Shown: one piece after another, positions 31,001 through 44,105 of the stretch | Position numbering within the stretch: position 1 is the first letter of the stretch | Layout of the letters: each line of letters opens with the position of its first letter | Source: Bryopsis sp. KO-2023 | Taxonomy: Eukaryota > Chlorophyta > Ulvophyceae > Bryopsidales > Bryopsidaceae | Length of the DNA: 64,000 nucleotides | NCBI GenBank assembly: GCA_030272585.1 | Contig: BSYQ01000017.1 | Coordinates: forward strand, 62,001-126,000 | Reading direction: 5' to 3' | Made by a program: the position numbers and the translations under genes | Notes under the pieces: generated by a model | Databases searched by the model: none | Told to the model about the DNA's origin: nothing | What the model saw: the letters and a program-made list of their open reading frames with translations, nothing else

Positions 31001-34000
31001 TTTTTCGTCTTTTCTTTCTTTTTCTTTTTTTTTTTCCGCCTCGGAATTACCTCTCTGTCTTTCCCCTCAAGAAAACCTTTTTTTCGTCAGAAAAACATAT
31101 GATATTTTCCTTTTCTACCCCTCCCCCTCGAAACTTTATCTTTTTCTCTTTCACCATGTAGAAAACCACTTTTTTTTCAAGTTGTTTTTTTTTTGCTCTC
31201 TCTCCCCCTCCTCAAAGAGCCAAACCAGAGCCAAAAAAAAATTCCAAAATCCAAAATCCAAAACCATTCTGAGTTCATGGGAGCCACACCAAATTCTTTT
31301 CATCTTGATAATTCTTTTTTTTTCCTGTTTTTTTTTTCCCTTATGCTTTTTCTCACACAATGCAATGGGTTCATCACACTTTTTTCTATTTAATATGATC
31401 TCATCGAGTCGATAAATTTCTCCACCCCTCCTTTCACGATCAGAAACCAATTTTTTCTTTTTTTTTATTCTGATAATATTTATCCTCTTCCTTTCTCAAC
31501 CCTCGTTTTATTTCCCTTTTTGTTTACCACGTTTTTTTCCACATCCTTTTTTTCCCCTAATTTTTTTTTGGTGGGGTGGGGTGGAAACTCCCCGCCTCAT
31601 TCCAGCACAAATGAAACCACCCTGAAAATCATCGATCGATTCGAAAATTATTTTTGAAAAAATATGACAAGAATATTAATAATATATATGTATATATACG
31701 TCAAAAAAGTACCCATTCTAGATTGTGTGGATTTTTTTTTTATAAACTAGGAGCAGGGACGAAGTCTTTTTCATTTTTTTTTTTCCTTCTTATTCCACCT
31801 TGTTTTTTTTTCGATTTTTTTTATGTCGAAATTTTCTCCTGCTACTCTTCTTGCCAAAGATATTCTCATCAGAAATTGGCAAACTGGAGAATTTTTTCAA
31901 GGCTTCACACCAAATTCTTCCCAAAAAACAATCATCACCAGGGAGAACTTTTTTTCTTTTCTTTTTTTTTCCAGGCGAAAACAGCCCATCATCAATGCCA
32001 CACGAAATCTTCGCACTTTCTAAATTCTTTTTTCTTTTGTTTTTTTTCTGCTTTCAAAATTCCCCAAACGAGGGGTTTTAGTAAAAACTATCTCCCCCCA
32101 ACACAATTTTTCGGGTGAGGTGAAAAACAAAGTTATGTTTCGACAATGCACTTTTTTTTGTTTTCCTTTTGAAACACCCCCTCTTGATCTTCTTAGGAGT
32201 TTCTAGCGGTGATCTTTTTTCTTTTCCTTCGTACAGAAAAATTAGAATCGATAAAAAAAGAATACACCAGAGAGCATACACCAGGGAAAAACTACATCAT
32301 TCCACCTGTACAAATTGGAGGTAATATACACAAGTAGATTTTGACCCAATCCCCCCACCAAATTAAAAGAAAAAGTGTGTATTTCAATTTTGTCAATTCT
32401 CAGACAAAGCCCCTCACAATCGATCTCCTTTTTTCGCCTTTGAAAAATATTAAAGCGGGAAAAGAGGTCAACCCCCCCTCCCCCACCCCTTTCAAAAACA
32501 GAAAAAGAAAGAACAGAAATAACCACAGGACCCGTATCTGATACTCCTAACTTCTTGAATTTATATTTTTTTTTAGTTTTCAGAAAATGTGTTTTTTTTT
32601 TTTGGTAAAGCTCTTACAAAAGGAATCCCACCAAATTCGGTGCTATTTGTGTATTTGACTATTTCTTCTTTTTTTTTTTGGCTCCGGAAGCCTCTTCCAC
32701 TTCCACTTCACGATTTTCTTTTTTTTTCTGCTCTTGCAGGTTTTCTTTTTCTGCTTTTCCATCTTTGATTTCCCCCCCCCCCCCCCAATTTTCTTTTTTT
32801 TTTCCAGGGGGGGAGGAAAAACCTCCTCCCTCAACAAATTAGCCGACAATCGCCGGCGAAAAAACACACACTGTGCAACAGAGAGGGCATTTTTTTTCCC
32901 CCACCAAAAACAATGGTCCATACACAATGAAAGGAACGTAATTTTTTTCTTTGATTGTTTTCAGGATACAGGGAAACCCAGTCCACAAAAAAGCAAAAAA
33001 AAAGACCAAAAAAGGGATAAGGCTTATTCAATCCACCAACTTCTCTCAGTTTTTCTTTTTTTTTCTCTCTCTTCCTGATGCAATCCTCTTTTCATTTTTC
33101 CACTAAACACTGTCCATCTATATATTTTTTTTCTTGTTTTTTCCCCTCTTCTTCCTCCTCTGCATACGTGTTGGTTCTTTTTTTTTTTTCTTTTTTTTTC
33201 GCTTCCATTAATCTCCATACCCTATCGCATTGAAAGAGATTTTCATCCGCTCGTCAATATCCTATATAACCCCCCCCAACCACCTTCCCCCCCGAAAAAA
33301 CCTACCCCAAATTTTGATTTTTTCCTGTTCGGAAAAACCCGTGTTCATGATTTTTTTTTTTTTTGGAAATATTTTTCTCTCTGTTTCGTTTTGACAGAAA
33401 TGATTCTTTTTTTTCTGTAACTGGTCGATTGGGGTTTTCTTTGCTTCTTCCCCGACGCACCCCCCCTTTCATCTCTTCTCTACTAAGGTTTTTTTCGTTT
33501 TGTTCACCTGGACCTCTATATATCTATTTTATATGACACTTTCTTTGTTGATTTTCTTTTTTTTTTGAATCCCCCAAACCTGGTATCTCTACAAAAATTC
33601 CTCCTAACCAAAAAAAAATTCAAACACAAAAAACCATTGCGAAAGAAAAGGAACAGAAAGATAAGAAAAAGAACAGTCTCCGAAAAAAAAAAAAATGTTC
33701 AAGGCAAATCAACTCGCCCCATACAAGAAAATATACCCAGAATTTTCAAACAGAAATCCAACTTCCATTACAGGGGCATATTTTCACCTTTTTTTTCCCC
33801 GTTCTTTCTTTTCAACCCAACACTTTTTTCTTCCCCTTTTCTTTATCCCATGTTCTTCCTTAGTACGTTAGAGAAGCCCCACTGCTTTTCTGTGAAGTTT
33901 TTTCCTTTCTTTTTATATATGTATGTTTGTATGCAAGACCCCCGGCTTTCCCACCCTTCCCTTCCAGCACCCACATATTAATACTCTTTCTTTCTTTTTT

Positions 34001-35170
34001 TTTTTTTTGGATTTCCTTCTGTTGTTTCATTACAAACCCTCATTTTTCTCACCACTAAATTTCTTTCCGCTAAAAAAAACCAAAAACCACAATGCTGATC
34101 CATGCTATTTCTCGTCACTTTTTCAAAGAAAATTTTCGTCCTTTCACAAATCCACTTCGTACGATGTCCTACTCTTCCAACCCCCCCCCCCCCTCTCTCT
34201 GAAAAAAAAAGAAAAAATGATAAAAACAGAAGAAAACCATTGTTCCATGGGAAAATGTTGCAAGACAGTCATGCAACTTTTGTTTTCATCGTTTTCAAAG
34301 GATAGGGGGGGAAAGATGCAGCAAAAATTTTAACAGTACCGTTTCTTCTTCTTTCTTTTTCAACAAAAAGAGAAAAAAAATGAGAAACACATTTCAAAAA
34401 AAAAGAGTGGCTGCTCACTCTTTTTTTTCCTCTCTCCCTTTTTCTACCATCAACTCATCCACTCTTCCTAACAAACAGCATTCAGTTTTTTTTCCAAATT
34501 TTATACCCCTGTTTTTCCAAATTACAAAAAAAAATTGATTGTATTGAAAAAAAGCAGACTTTAAAAACACCGTGTTTCTTTTTTTTCGAACCTTTTTTGT
34601 TAATGTCCTTCACGGAGGACTGGTATCGAAAAAAAACCCACAGAACAAAAATAGAAACAAAGCAAAATCCCCCCCACCCTAATATCCGCAACTGTAGCGA
34701 CATGACATCCAGTCTCTGTAGACCCTATGCTCTTTTTTTCAAAATTTCACATCATGATTTTCTCTCGAGCAAGAAAAAAAAAAAAGACACCACAAAAACC
34801 ACACACACACACAAGAAAAAAAAGAAGCAAAAAAAAATCCCTAACCACACGATTCTCACAGTATCCTCTTTGGCCTCCTGTTTTTTTTTTCTTTTTTTTC
34901 TTTCCTCTTTATGCTCCCCATTCTTTCAGGGGTGTTCAGAAAAAAGAAAGAAAGAAAAAAAAAAATGATCTAAAAAACCACAACTTTTTTTTCGTGTCAT
35001 GTTTTTCATTTCTTTTAGTAATTACGACAATACACGCTCTCATTCTCGTTTTTTTTTTTTTTTTTTTTTTGCCGTTGGACCCTTGTATACAAAACTTTCA
35101 CTTTTCTTGCTTAACCTCTTGATTTCATTTTTGCCTTTTTTTCTCCCCCCTCTTAGTATTCACTCCAATC
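31000..35170 (+). other. Four-kilobase polypyrimidine-rich region
   Basis: The plus strand is strongly enriched in T and C, with dozens of T runs of 8 or more (about 22 T near 35050-35070) and C runs of 7-13 (for example near 32774). No gene or element structure is seen. It lies downstream of the minus-strand CCCH gene and could include an A/G-rich 3' untranslated region of it, but this is a guess. Confidence 0.5.
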
Positions 35171-35542
35171 ATCCAGGTCTTAATATCATCATCATGCTCG
35201 AAAATGTAATGGAAAGCTTCAGCACCAGGTTTGAACCTGATACACCACAAAATTCAAGAAAAAAGATCAGACAAAAATATTATCAAAAAAACTACCGACT
35301 TGTCTGTTGAGCAAAGAGTTGGCATTATGTGAATGCCAGGAAATTTTGACACAAATGTAGGCTTCTCAGCGATATAAAACATATCTATATATAATTATGT
35401 ATTGTTGATAAGAAACACCTCAAGTTTCATATTAAAGAAAATCTACCAAAGACCAGGGGGACACCACCGATGGTCAGCATTTTCGCTTCCATCTGCACAG
35501 TTTTAAATTGGCATATCGCTGTCGTGGGGAACTGGTGTGCAT

Positions 35543-37565
35543 TCAGTGGCTGCCAGCCAGTCTCATCTCCCTCACCCTTGCATCCCAATGCCCAGCCATT
35601 GCACCGTAGGCATGTTCCATCTCGGTGTGTGTGTCATCGCTCGAACTGGACGTCCTGTCCCCTTCGCTGCTCCGCCTCCTTTCAAACGATGTTCGAGAGG
35701 AGCGCCCGCTGGAGTGGTAGCTCCTCTCCACATCTTTGCACGATTTGTTCGCCTTCCAGGGCTGCACAGGAGGGACATGTCTCATCATGGCCCCGGCGGG
35801 CATGGGTGGAGGCATCGGCATCATGGGTGCTGAATGCACCGCCGGGTGATACCACAGATTGGGGGGTACCATCGGCCAGGTTCCGTTCATCACCCCCATC
35901 GGAGGTCCAGGGGGGTAGGGCGCAGGAGGGTGAGGCATCCTCATGTCGACTATTCATGAAATAAACACACACACCCCATTCTAATTTCACCCACCATCGA
36001 TCAACCAACCAAAGCTGCAATTGCCATCGATCAACCATTGGCAAGGAAACTTTTTTTCAAACCGTCTGGATGGGTTAAGCGAAAAGGTCAGAATTCCTGG
36101 CACCCTTCCGACAAATATGATGCGAATGTGGAGCTTGAATTACCTCTGGGAGGTGGCGGTTGGTTTTTGGATGCCTTCGCAGATGGTGGCTGATTCTCTG
36201 GGGGAGGATGATGGAATTTGCATGTGGCTCCGAAGGCACACCATCCAGTCTTCATGTAGAATGAGCAAGACTTGTCACCTGGATCAAAATTAAACAAAAA
36301 AACCCCCATCAATTCAACAGAACAGCAGCAGCACCGTCATTTTCCAATCCGCGGCTCCTAACCAGCCCACGATGGTCGAAGGACCATCGACAGACGAACA
36401 CAATTCGTTTTCTTACGCCAAAAGAAACGAGGCGGCAGCATAACCAGGGAAATCCGTGCCGCATTTTTTGCTTCCGTTTTTTTGTTAGCGTTTTTTTTGG
36501 GAGGGGAAGGATCGAAATCGTGGTGGGGAGAGAACCATTTGTCGGCTGGTGGTTGGGGTTGACTCACCTGGCCTCAGGGGATATCCGAGCAGGTTCAGCT
36601 GTGGGGGCTTATGGTTCCTTGGGTGGAAATATTTGCACCTGAGGGAGAAAAAAAACCACAGGAGCAGCAGTCAGTCCACGCGTCGACGACCGTATCCCTT
36701 TTAGGTGAGAGGCAAGAAATATTCGAAGCTGGTTGGGATGGACACCACAGGTGAGGCTAGGGAACGCGCGCGACGCCGCGTTCCGGAAATATCGACGTCG
36801 TTCGCAAAAATAAGAAGGGAGAAAGGAGAGAGTTGCTGCACAGTCCAGGGTCCTCCGTGCCGGGTGGTGGTGGTGGCAGATACCCAAACGTCCCGAAGCT
36901 GCAGGATTCTTCTACACAGTCGCCAATGAGAGGGGGGAGGGAGAGTGCAGCGCGACCCACCTGTTGCCGAATGCGCAGGTGCCCGTTCGCAGGAAGAATT
37001 GGCACAACAAGCGTTTCTCTTTGTTTTCCGCATCTTCGCAGCCTTCGGGGAAGACGTCGCACTCCTCGTGCCCCACCTCTTCGCAGCCGTAGCTGTCGTC
37101 GCTGCAGTTGTTTTCGCAACTCGCTTGCTCCTCCAAATGCGTCCGATTGCTGGGAGGGACTTGAGGCGCGAACCCATCCCTGGCGCTGTTCCTCAACACC
37201 TCCACCTTCGATGGGGGCGCCTCCTTCTTGCACGAGTCCAGCCCGTACGAACGACCCGTGGGTGACGCCCCTCCGTGTCGATATGGAGCGGCTTGCTGTT
37301 TGTTGATCTCGTGGAGGGGATGGGAGTGCCTCATCGAGGTGGAGCGGGTCGATACTGGGGCTGGGAGGTGGTGCTGTTGGTAGTCAGGCAGGGGCATCGG
37401 CGCTGGAAACGGAGCCGACCAGCCTTCCATCGCATGCGGGTGCGGTTGAGGAACGGGCAACGAATAACCACCCTGCGGCCAACCTCCCGGCACGGGAGGG
37501 CTCGGGTGAAGAGCCGTCGGACCCCTCGTGCGGTTTGACGCGGTGCTTACTCTTCTTGAATGCAT
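35543..37565 (-). CDS. CCCH zinc-finger protein resembling plant ZFN-type proteins
   Basis: Exons 37565-36961, 36638-36568, 36278-36144 and 35949-35543 join in phase to 405 residues; the start is the ATG at 37565. The long first exon is Pro/His/Ser-rich with an acidic Cys/Glu stretch near its end. Two C-x8-C-x5-C-x3-H fingers are visible. The first is split by intron 1 ([10 protein letters not shown], then CAFG, then CKYFH). The second lies in exon 3 ([10 protein letters not shown], then KFHH). Between them is GYPLRPG, a linker typical of plant ZFN-like CCCH proteins. Exon 4 is Pro/Met-rich, then Ser/Arg-rich. Such proteins bind RNA or DNA; this one has two recognisable fingers, whereas plant relatives often have five. 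Targets cannot be inferred. Confidence 0.85.
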
Positions 37566-37919
37566 TTCGGTAGTCACAGCGAACTGCCCACTTCCCAAAA
37601 TTCGCGTCTCAAATTCTATACTCCTTTTTTTTCTTCCTTCCTCCTTCTCTCTTTCGCTCCGTCAATCCGCAAACCTCTATTAATACTTGACGGTTTCTTT
37701 CCTTTTTTCGTTTCTCTTCTGGCTTTCTCGCAGGACCGATAAAAAAATCGAACCGACGGGTACTAAAGCAAAACACAGGCGCACGAGTCAGAAGATAGAT
37801 CCCCTCCTCGACGCTTTTGCTCTGTTTCCTTTCTCTCCTTTTTCTTCTCGAGCCGTAACGCTGCAACCGTCAGGGTCCAACGCCGATCACGACTTCAGTG
37901 CGAGAGAACGCCCGGTCCG

Positions 37920-38734
37920 ATGCAGAAAACAACCGACCGCCGCTGTGTGATTGCGCCACAGGAATTGACTTTAAAACGCAACCGTCCCCGTGCAGTCCGT
38001 CAGCGAAAACTTGCCAGAAAGAAAACGATATTCACGCTCAACCGGTGGGAATTAAATGTGGGTGCCCCCGGTCCTTGAATCTGGCAGCCACGCCAATCCA
38101 GCTTTCGGGTTGAGTACGATGTCACGTAAATGGCTGTCGAAAACGTGGTGAGCGCTCCTCAGACGGACGGGCACGGGAGATTGCTGGGGAAGTGATGGTG
38201 GGTGACAGTTTCGTGTTGCGAATCCAGAAACCCGTCGCATCAGTCACCCGAGGTGACCGAAGACTCGCTCGCCCGTCTGACAAATCCCCGGTTACCACTG
38301 AGGACGAATGCGAATGGGCAGACGTCAAACAACAGGGTGTGGTGCTGACGCCAGAGCTGCGCAACGGGTGGTCCCGGTTCAAAGCGAAGCACCAGAAAGG
38401 TTCCGCAACGGAGGGCATGCTGTTGGCAGCGTCTCTGTCAATCGAGTTGAAAACCAGGAAGATTCGTTGGTGCCGGTGGCGGAATTCAGGAAGTAGAGGG
38501 GGAAAACGCCGTTTTGAGCGTTGCTCGGTGCAAGGAAATCTTCAGATTTTACAGGAAAGGCACCGTCCCCCTTCTGTTGAATTTCCTTACCATATTCTGG
38601 ACCGTTACATTCAACTCGGCGTTTTTTCCATGCAGACCTGTTCAACTCACAATTCCAACAAGACTTTTCCACTGGAAAATTTCCAGACGCCGCCACCGTC
38701 GTCGTCGCTCCCACAAATTATTTTTCAATTCTAA
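37920..38734 (+). CDS. Hypothetical two-exon gene
   Basis: I do not recognise it. An ATG at 37920 opens a basic 47-codon exon ending at 38061; a GTGCCC donor and a GGGAAG acceptor join it in phase to 38193-38734. The product would be about 227 residues, Arg/Lys-rich at the start. The AT content rises after 38500 and the last 60 residues look less like coding sequence, so the true end may differ. It starts about 350 bp from the divergently read CCCH gene, so the two may share a promoter region. Confidence 0.3.
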
Positions 38735-38739
38735 ACCGC

Positions 38740-39670
38740 AATCGCACAAACACCAATCCACCATCAAAAAAAAAACTCCCACCTTTTGCCCGAAGATCCA
38801 CTTCAGTGCATGTTATAACCAAACGGGCACAATTGCAGATTCCAAAAAAACTAACCAAGATGTTGGTTTGCATCACCAAGGAACAATTCGTCACAAAACC
38901 CCCAAGGAGCATTTCGTTATCCAAATCCTGTGCAAACTAGGGCGAGTCCACCGTGGAAAAAAATTGGGCACCGTTTTGAAAGGCAAAAATATCAACAAGG
39001 GTGGCGATGCTTTTTCAGTGTTCTTGTTTGTTTTAAACTCCCGAGTGGATTGCCACTGGAGCAATATTTCACTCTGAAAGGAATTCTGCCACTTCCATCC
39101 ACATTGCACCCCCCCTTTTCTTTTCCTTGATAAAAAAATGCCGGCGGAAGGGGAAAAAAAAACCAGACATTCATTACTCCTTCCAAAACCGTCGGGATCA
39201 GACAGTGCAGATTTTTTATTTACAAAATCCCACAAATGAACACCAACTGCGTTATTTTTAGAACACTCTAATAATCACTGGGCCCTTTGATTTCATTTTT
39301 TTTTTCCCCAAGAGCTCAAAAATCCCCACCCTCTTGAAAGGAAAAGGTCCTCATAATTTCCATCCCCATTCTAAAAAAAATAGCAAAAAAACTTGCGACG
39401 CCCCTTTCAAATAAAACAATGATCGGAATTCAAAAACTGATCCACCCAAAGCACGAACCAAAAAAACAGAAACGAAAAAAAACACTGGGAAAAAAAGGGG
39501 TAAAAATGAAAATTTCATGCTCGTTTTCTTTCTTTCTTTTGATTTTTTTTTTGTTGCAAGATTTTGAAACAGAGAGAAAACTCTTTTTTTTTTTTTTTCA
39601 CCAAAAAAAAAAAAAAAAAAAGTTATAGAACTTTTTTACCACAAAAACGCGGCGGTTGCCAGTGGTGGTC
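38740..39670. other. AT-rich intergenic region
   Basis: Many A and T runs, no supported gene. It lies downstream of both the weak gene at 37920 and the hydrolase gene at 43291. Confidence 0.4.
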
Positions 39671-39675
39671 GACTG

Positions 39676-42600
39676 TCAAGGTTGCCAAGGCATGCTGAGG
39701 GTTCGCTGGACTTGCTTGCTGATTCTTTTCTCGAAGGATTTCATGATGGGCAGATGCAGATCGTCCATGGCATTCATGCTGACGATGAGGCTGGCCTTTC
39801 TGACGGCCCGTTCAGCCTCGGCCTCAGCCTTGGACTGTACCACATCCCCCAGAGCCAGCGTAACGATTTCGTCCAAGATTTTCATTTTCCAGGAGGGATG
39901 CATCAGGAACTCCCCGTGCGAAAGGTCGTCATGCCACATGATGTTGGTTTTCGTGCCAGAGACTTCCAGAATTCGTTTCAGCTCGGCCCCCGGAACGAGA
40001 ATGTCTTGGCCTGGTTTGAAGAAAGAAAGAAAAAAAAAAAGCACAGAAAAGGAGATTTACGGAGGGGTGTGTGATTTTGATGCATTTGGATGAAAAGGCA
40101 AACATCCACTGTATCTTTTAAAATTTTGAAGAAAAAAAAAAAGCGGGAAAAAAATGTGTACAGAACTTTTTTTTCCCTCAAATTTAAATACCTTGAAATT
40201 ACATATATAAAATATATAAATATATGTATTTTTTTTTATATGTGAAAATATTTTTATCCTTGAAAATTATCACTGGGGAAAATCATTACTTTCTTTTCTT
40301 TCACCCAGCGAACACCCCAGCCCTCGTTCCTTTCCCACAAAAAAAAGGGGGTGGGGGAAAATCCTCGAGATATGTGAATCTGAGGAGGGACAAAAAAACA
40401 CTCACACTGGAACATACACTCAAAAAATAACAAAAAGATAAATCCCTACCAGAAAACACGACGAGACTCTTGTTTTCGGGCAGGTTATCCGGCCACACAT
40501 TCAGATCGCTCCAGGCGAAACCTCGGCACATTGTCGAAGCAATCCCCACTTCTTTGCACACCAGCATCCTGCCCACATCCTTCACAACATGCTCCCAAGT
40601 GTCCGTCCGGGCCGGAGAATATACGAACGTCGAAAGCAATCTGGGGAAAAACATCCCCATGCACACGGGGTCTATGAAACAGGTGGAATGCACTCGCTCT
40701 GGCCGGGCTTTCAGGATTCTGGCCAAAACGAAGGTCCCGTATGAATGGGAAACGAAGCATGCATCTTGGACGTCCACTTGGTCCAGGATCGATGCAACGC
40801 CAGCTGCAACTTCATCACAGGTTGGGATTTTGATGCATAGACGCATGGCTACGTGTCGATACTCCACCACGATCACCGGATGACCTGTTTTTTTTTGAGG
40901 AGAGAAAAGAAAGAAAAAGAAAATAAATGTAAAATTCATATGGCGATCGTAGATTCCACACATTTGTATACGATGCACTGGTTTTGTTTGTTTGTTTTTT
41001 CCCTCAAGTTTTTTCCTAAATAAACTAAATTCAGGGTGAAAGTTCATCCACTGAAATTCAGTCGATAAAGCTTTTCTCAGCATCGTTCCGAAATTTTGAT
41101 TTTGTCAGCGGTGCTGCCAAAACGCATGCAACAAAAAAACAGAGATGTTTTTTTTTTCTTTTTCCATTTCACACCCCACCTGTGCAAACCAATGCTTGTA
41201 TGAAATCGAGATAAGGCAAAATGCCGACTCCAACCCCATGCAAAAACACGATCGGCTTGGGTTCCGGCAAGGGATTGCCCATGACGCTCAGTCTCCTCAT
41301 CGGGTTGGAATGAACGCTGTGCCGACGGCTGTGTCTGGTCAGTCTTGCAGTGTCGGGATCCCCAGCGAACGTGAAGTAAGTGTACCCAGCGTGTTGGTGC
41401 TGCACGAATCCGGTGGCATTCATTATTGAATGGGCCAGGATCCCTAGGATAGCAGAGAAGAGGGGGTTAAAAAAAAGAAGAAATTCAACGTGAAAGAATG
41501 GAGGGAGGACAAAAAAACCCTAAAAAAAATGAGAAAAGTGGTGGGATGGGTGTCTCGAAATGAGGATTTGTTGAGAATGTCTTTGTACAGAATTTTCGGC
41601 TTTGGATTTTTATTTTTTTTTCCAGACCTCGTCTTTGATTGGGGTTTTCCAGCCCCTTCCTGTCTATTGTTTGAAAATTGTTTTTCTGGGTTTTAGATTT
41701 GAAGGGGGGAAAAAAAGAAAGAAAAAAATATCTGCGAAATGGTGGAGGAGCCACCAATCTAAAAAAAAAACTTTTTCCCATTTTTTTTGGAGGCATTTCA
41801 TGAATGCTTACCCAAGAACTCCATCAACAGATAAAAACACATGGGTCGATAGAAGCTGTGGACGGGGTCCCACAGATGCGACATAAACTTGAGATTTTCG
41901 GTCCTGCCTTCCGCAAATTTCACTTGAGCGGCTGCCTCCAGCATCGACAGCATTTTTTCAGGGACAGAACCTAGACCTTCCTCTTTCATTTGCTCCCTGG
42001 TCCAAAACAACCATAAAAAAAATTAGCATAAAATGTTGACACCACCCCTCCAAAAAAGAAAAGGTTGGGGGTGGGGGGAAAGAGAAATAAATAATGTCTA
42101 AATTCAATATTTTAAATTAAAAAAATTGTGGATTTTTCAGTAAATTTGAATCGTGGGCGAATCTGGGTAAAGAAAGAAATTCCGCACCTGGATTTGTACC
42201 AAAAACCATATGCAAGCAGGTCCATCATATTCTCCCTCTTGACATCCTCAAACTTTGCTCCCCGAAACTGGCCACCCCAAAAAAGTAAAAGGTAAGCAAA
42301 CTGAAAAAAAAGGGCATAAATACAGCTATCTTTCCATAAATAACAGTTTTTTTCTTCGTCGACGGTCCTGTCGAGCAAGGGATATTTCTGAGCAGGGTTT
42401 TTTTTATGTTTTTTAATTAAATGAGGGTGGAGGCAGGTGAAATTTGAACACGGGCACCAGAATATAGTTTTTTTCCGTCAGAGCGGTGGGACTTCAACCT
42501 CGATGGAAAACACCGGAATTTATTTTTTATTTTGTTTTTTTTTTGGGGGGGGGGAGGGCAAGCTCCTGGAAGCAAAGTCGATCGAACATCAATCTTTGAG

Positions 42601-43291
42601 CCAAATTAAGCTTAACCCTTAAGGGAAAGAAAACGCATTTAAAAATCACAAGCTAAAAAATGTAAGGAGCACCCACCCAGACGGTGGTGTAGTCTCGAAT
42701 GTCCATCAACAAATTTTCTTTTTCGTCCTTTAGCTGAGCAGATTCGATGAATTTCTTGAAACAACCCCAGGCATCGTGGCCCGGCGGTTCGATCCTCTCC
42801 GGCTGCCTGTTGAACAGCACGGCCCTCCATTGCGAAAACACAAAAAACCCCGCCTCCAGCGCCAGAAAAACAAACAGCAACCCCGCCAATCCGAAAAGAT
42901 ACCACGCCCCAGCCACCGCCACCAACACCTTGAGAAGAAAGGCCCCCGTGGTGGCGATTCCGCTCAAAATCGCTCGACGTTTTTTCAACAAGGGCCAACT
43001 GTGGAGGAGATGCTCCGGAGGGACGCTAGAGGGGAGGATTTCGGAGCCCAAGCCGCTGTTCCTAACCGGCGTGCCCTCGTCGATCGTCCCGACGCCCTCT
43101 CTCAAAAGCTGTTGCTCGATTTGGAAAAACTTGTCGGCGGGGGACAGCATGTTGTTCATATTTTCCGCTTCCATGGAAGAAGCCCTCCGCCGGGCACTCT
43201 TGACCAACCCCTCGCTGCGCCTCCTGTAAACGTCCCCAGCTTTACCCCCTTTTCGTTCACCGACAACGGAGCCCAGCACCCAGTCCGCCAT
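39676..43291 (-). CDS. Membrane-anchored alpha/beta hydrolase, six exons
   Basis: Exons 43291-42677, 42267-42188, 41996-41812, 41443-41180, 40884-40450 and 40010-39676 are all in phase and give 637 residues; the start is the ATG at 43291. Exon 1 encodes a basic N-terminus and two adjacent hydrophobic segments (about residues 105-160). Exon 4 holds FLHGVGVG, the oxyanion-hole HG motif of alpha/beta hydrolases. Exon 5 holds SHSYG, matching the nucleophile elbow with its central Ser, and EYRH shortly before it. Exon 6 holds the expected late Asp/His region (LVPGAE, then WHDDLSHGEFL). The substrate is unknown; lipid or ester hydrolysis at a membrane is plausible. A Pro-rich open stretch at 43453-43719 on the same strand may be an upstream exon, but no link was found. 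Confidence 0.8.
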
Positions 43292-43976
43292 GCGTACACC
43301 AGCGCCGCCAGGAAAACCGAAGAAAGAAAAGCTTCGATAGGTTTCAAAAAACACACGGGGGGTAAGGCACCTCTGAGAATCGTCTGTGTGGATTCAACCG
43401 TACCTGTCGTTCCCTTGGCTGGGAGTGAAAAAGCGAGCTCCTCGAGTTGGAATTAATGCCCCCCAACGACGCGATGTCCAGCGAGTTTGAAATCCTGGCA
43501 GCGCAGCGCGAGTCTGAACCAGGGCTCCATCGTTTGCTGTAGGGGACTGTGTGGGCGCAACATTTCGGACGGGTTGACGTTGGACAGATTGGCGATTGGA
43601 CTGACAGTCTGGTGGAGGTGCTGTTCTGGAGGGGTGGGGAGGGTGTGGGGTGTGATCAGGAGCGAGGATTCTGAGCTGGGGGTGTCGCCTTCAAACCGTG
43701 GAATTCTCGGAATTGACAATGGGGGATGTGCTGGGCGTTTCGTTGTGCAGGGAGTGCAAGGTTAATCGTGAAAGTGATAAGATGGAAAGGACTGGGGAGG
43801 CTGCGTTTTCGACCTGGCACATCGCTGCCTCGTGCGCCGGGCCTCGTTCGAGTTTCAGCTGGGTCGTTCCAGAGAAACGAGAAGTTTGAAGGGATGGAGC
43901 GTTAGGAAAGGTGCTACCATGTCACGGCACGGATGGGTCCTCGGTCCAAGAGGGGCGGGACGCGCCCCGGCGCGAC

Positions 43977-43990
43977 GGAATAAAAAGCAG
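43977..43990 (+). promoter_or_regulatory. Conserved AATAAAA promoter box, copy at 44.1 kb
   Basis: GGAATAAAAAGCAG lies about 116 bp before the ATG. The same box and the following leader, including ATCGAGCACCAATAGG, occur before the paralogs. Confidence 0.55.
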
Positions 43991-44105
43991 CGCCAACACG
44001 AGACAATCATCCCAAACAGCGCCTCCGCATCGAAAACAAACCCAACTAGATCGAGCACCAATAGGTTTTCTCGTTAATTTTCTCGTTTTCGATATTCCGG
44101 ACGCC

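Noticed and set aside
32643..35310. Phe/Lys-rich frames in the polypyrimidine region
   Set aside because: Products of T and A homopolymers; composition is not protein-like.
38052..38418. Minus-strand frames opposite the weak gene at 37.9-38.7 kb
   Set aside because: No start context or splice partners; the plus-strand two-exon model is better, though still weak.
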